64,000 bases of DNA from JABWAJ01 sp038323375 (GTDB lineage Bacteria > Bacteroidota > Bacteroidia > Chitinophagales > Saprospiraceae): NCBI GenBank assembly GCA_038323375.1, contig JBBQGV010000020.1:6363-70362 (forward strand), read 5' to 3'. The notes under the pieces were generated by a model. That model was not told the origin of the DNA. It saw nothing but the letters and a program-made list of their open reading frames with translations, and searched no databases. The position numbers and the translations under genes were made by a program. Below are positions 61,706-64,000 of the stretch, in pieces (the first letter of the stretch is position 1; the number at the start of each line of letters is the position of its first letter).

Positions 61706-62280
61706 AAACTTCGCAACGTCCCAATCAATTCATCCATCGCTGCATCAAAAGCGGATTTGTGCTGCATGGATTTGCCCACGCTAAAGCAGCCCTCCATTGC
61801 GGCAAGCACAAAGTACGCGTAGCTTTTGGCGTCTACCGTTCGATTCAGCAAGCCCTTATCGGTAGCACGTTGCAAAGCGCGGGCGATGGCTCCGTGCATG
61901 ATTTCCATAATGGCTTGCAATCGGCGTCGGAAGCCTTCATCCAAAGGTGCCATTTCGTTGATGAGGTTGTTGAGCGGACAGCCCAAGGCACAACCTTGTT
62001 CGTTCATGCCGGATCGGATGTACTCCAGACACCACACGATGCCTTCCACCGGATGCCCCTGGTAATGGTCCAATTGCTGCCAAAGCCCGGTGTAGCGCGG
62101 ACCGATAATTTCGTCAACCACTGCGTAGCCTAATTCCAATTTTCCGGAAAAATAGTGATAGAACGCGCCTTTGGTAATGCCCAGCTCGGCGATTACTTTG
62201 TCGGGACGAACCCCTTGGAAGCCTTGGCGGTGCATGGCTTCGTAGTTTTTTTCCAGGATGTTGCGACGGGTATCAATCAT
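61702..62280 (-). CDS. TetR/AcrR family transcriptional repressor
   Basis: 192 residues. An N-terminal helix-turn-helix (RRNILEKNYEAMHRQGFQGVRPDKVIAELGITKGAFYHYFSGKLELGYAVV) with the GAFYHYF recognition-helix signature, and a C-terminal ligand-binding region (LGCPLNNLINEMAPLDEGFRRRLQAIMEIM) like the TetR_C_33/AcuR kind. It should repress its own gene and the following NmrA-like gene: matching 18-bp palindromes lie 14 bp before its start and before the NmrA-like start. The inducing ligand is unknown. Since the target gene is truncated, regulation may now be vestigial. Confidence 0.88.
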   Translation of the reverse strand: MIDTRRNILEKNYEAMHRQGFQGVRPDKVIAELGITKGAFYHYFSGKLELGYAVVDEIIGPRYTGLWQQLDHYQGHPVEGIVWCLEYIRSGMNEQGCALGCPLNNLINEMAPLDEGFRRRLQAIMEIMHGAIARALQRATDKGLLNRTVDAKSYAYFVLAAMEGCFSVGKSMQHKSAFDAAMDELIGTLRSL

Positions 62281-62293
62281 GGCACAAAGATGA

Positions 62294-62311
62294 ACATACT
62301 AATTGGTATGT
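62294..62311. promoter_or_regulatory. TetR-type operator before the TetR gene
   Basis: ACATACTAATTGGTATGT, an inverted repeat (ACATAC / GTATGT with ACATACyAATTrGTATGT symmetry), 14 bp before the TetR gene start. Its similarity to 61636-61653 supports autoregulation plus control of the downstream gene. Confidence 0.7.
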
Positions 62312-62473
62312 GCAAGGGTTTTTTGATTTTTTTAACTTTTTTCCCTTTCCCGGGTGATATTCCGAACTTTACCTGCACATACTGTAAAGACAAATCCTAT
62401 GGATCCTTATGATGATTGAAATTTTGTTTTTCACACATCAAATGTGCATATTTGCGTCAAATCGTGTGTATAG

Positions 62474-62668
62474 ATGCGAACAAATATTGTAATTGATGAT
62501 ATTTTGATGCAGCAAGCATTAAAATTAAGCAGCTTGGATACCAAAAAGGTAGTTGTATAAGAAGCTTTAAAGCTTTTTATTCAAATCCGCCAGCAGGCTG
62601 CTTTGCGCGAATTGCGGGGTAAATTGAAATGGGAAGGTGATTTGGAACAAATGCGCCTCAATCAATGA
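62474..62668 (+). pseudogene. vapB: VapB-type antitoxin with in-frame stop
   Basis: The frame reads MRTNIVIDDILMQQALKL, then SSLDTKKVVV, a TAA at 62558-62560, and EALKLFIQIRQQ, LRGKLKWEGDLEQMRLNQ, ending at 62666-62668. Apart from the stop this is a complete VapB antitoxin: N-terminal ribbon-helix-helix-like DNA-binding segment and C-terminal GKLKWEGDL toxin-binding tail. A single base change (likely GAA, CAA or AAA to TAA) explains the break. The expected vapC does not follow. An orphan, inactivated toxin-antitoxin relic. Confidence 0.75.
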
Positions 62669-62705
62669 CTAATGGCAAGTAAGCCTGCTTATTATAAATC
62701 AAACA

Positions 62706-63440
62706 ATGACACAAACCGAAAATACTGCGCCAACACCCAAACCTTTCAAAAACTCCATTTGGAAATACCTCCTGGAGCTGATCACCGTCATTTTCGGCGT
62801 TTACATCGGCTTTATGGCGAACAAATACCAGGAAACGCAGAAAGAACATCGGTACACGCAAACCGTGATCAAAGAAATGCACCAAAGTCTGGGCAGCGAT
62901 ATGGCCGACGCCTCCGAAAACCTGAATGGCCACAAACAGGGCTTAAAAAGCGTTGAATACTTTTTTAAAATTGCAGAAGACAAGCCCGTGAGCACGGATA
63001 CCTTTGGGCAATACCTGCTGTAACTAACCCGGAGCTTTCTGAGCATCCAGAATACCGCCCCATTCGAAGCGCTGAAATCCACCGGCTTGAACGTCATTAC
63101 CAATGATTCTCTTCGTACCAAAATCGTGCACTTGTGTGATTTTCAATACGATATTTTAGAAAAGGTAGAGGAGCAGTACCCCGAATCCAATTTTGCGGAG
63201 CGCTATTGTCAGGATATTGTCGGGATTTTGGACAAATGTCTCGTACTCGGCGAAGGAGGAAAAATTATAGCTGTCCGTACGCCCCTGCCCATCACACCCG
63301 AAGAGCGGGTACGCCTGTTTTTGCACCTGAGGAAAATCCGCTATGCCCGCCTGTTCAATCTTGGGGTTTATGAAGGGGCCATTGCGGAAATGGAGGCTTT
63401 GAGGGCTGCACTGAAAGCGGAGTATGATTATTTGAGGTAA
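62706..63440 (+). pseudogene. DUF6090-like membrane protein with in-frame stop
   Basis: Starts TQTENTAPTPKPFKN, then a membrane segment (IWKYLLELITVIFGVYIGFMANKYQE) typical of DUF6090 proteins, and a helical region. A TAA at 63021-63023 interrupts QYLL|LTRSFLSIQNTAPFEALKSTG, where family members have an aromatic residue (Tyr TAC/TAT to TAA is one change). The same frame continues to 63440 with plausible protein sequence. Full length would be 244 residues, normal for the family. It begins 37 bp after the broken vapB. Confidence 0.75.
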
Positions 63441-64000
63441 GCGACTTGTCGGCGCTCGCTGGTGAGTGTTTTGTGTCCGGAAAAAACTAGACCATCTCAA
63501 TTAGCAGTGCGCCGGTTGCTAAGGCAACTCCCGAATACTGCAAGAACCGACGCCGGTTGGCAAGGCCAGGTTGCCCCTGCTTACCTGAAAAGGTTTTTTT
63601 AAAATTTGCATGACAATATAGTTTTAGGAATATTCATAAAACGAACAGCCAGATGGCAATCCGAATGCAGATTCACCAGGAGCATGGGATCTCCATGTGA
63701 TGTTTGCACCACTTTATTTATGCAGGCTCCTTGTGTGAAAAATATTGTACAAGTAAGGGAGTTTATACCAGGCGTATTGCTGCTATAAAACAATAGACTT
63801 GTTGCAATGAATTGAATTGTAATCATCACTTTGCAAAAGTGGGCGCTTTATGACAAAAGAGGCTTACATGATTTTGAAAAATGTTTACAAAATTCACACA
63901 TTCATTCGAAGGGAATGTGTAAATTATGTAATTTTTTCACAAAATTATATAACATTTTTCTTTGTAAAGCAAGCCATCTTTGTTTTACGTTTTTTTGTAA
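63441..64000. other. No gene recognised
   Basis: 560 bp without a supportable gene. Visible are two near-direct repeats GCCGGTTG(C/G)(T/C)AAGGC around 63510-63570 and an AT-rich end (63840-64000), which may be the upstream region of a gene beyond the window. Confidence 0.4.

Noticed and set aside
63599..63829. 76-codon minus-strand frame and its plus-strand partner at 63606-63788
   Set aside because: Both read the same AT-rich stretch; neither has a recognisable domain or promoter.

Overview
The window comes from the chromosome of a member of the Bacteroidota, most likely the Saprospiria (Saprospiraceae/Lewinella/Haliscomenobacter type). The evidence is TAnnTTTG-type -7 promoter boxes, secreted proteins with SprB-like repeats and type IX secretion (T9SS) C-terminal domains, a TonB-dependent receptor, an OstA-like protein, an acyl-ACP thioesterase, GH3 and DUF6090 families, and mid-range GC. 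No ribosomal RNA, phage or complete insertion sequence is visible. One tRNA with a CAT anticodon is present.

Layout. 1-4.7 kb: partial unknown gene, coaD, a BioD/DRTGG-type ATPase and a DUF2064 glycosyltransferase. 4.9-10 kb: an apparent nucleoside-salvage operon (TonB receptor, MtnK-like kinase, exported nucleoside hydrolase). 10.4-16.5 kb: a frameshifted T9SS-secreted protein, a helical-repeat protein and an intact SprB-repeat secreted protein. 16.5-19.6 kb: Uma2-like nuclease, ACMSD-type decarboxylase, a GNAT remnant and a 45-residue membrane peptide. 19.8-24.5 kb: a three-gene conflict-type module: SIR2-like protein with an effector-associated domain, nSTAND1 NTPase with a membrane anchor, and an exported LRR/WG protein. 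This is the best candidate for an undescribed system. 24.9-31.9 kb: DUF1684, LemA/TPM genes, a HExxH lipoprotein, OstA-like protein and a lipoprotein. 32-39.2 kb: ppk1, DUF72, thioesterase, ilvE, DUF5691 and an SRPBCC protein. 39.8-48.4 kb: truncated secreted protein, CMD/AhpD-like protein, UvrD/PcrA helicase, GH3, LysE exporter, recX and MscS. 48.5-53.4 kb: tRNA, a MITE-like element, dinB and an internally deleted dnaE, the last two bracketed by direct repeats. 53.4-63.4 kb: single-chain molybdenum hydroxylase, cutC, an adenylate/guanylate cyclase, a TonB-domain protein, a TetR regulator with a truncated NmrA-like gene and two matching operators, and two genes each broken by a TAA codon (vapB, DUF6090).

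A second theme is the unusual number of structured repeats placed at gene 3' ends. There are four long palindromes with a shared GTCGGACAC core but locus-specific outer arms that match each other, a dispersed nested-palindrome family in five copies, 8-bp tandem arrays running into stop codons, and a 28-bp palindromic repeat in two copies. The window also holds many decaying genes (GNAT, NmrA, T9SS protein, dnaE, vapB, DUF6090). Family assignments come from motif recognition by eye; no database search was run.
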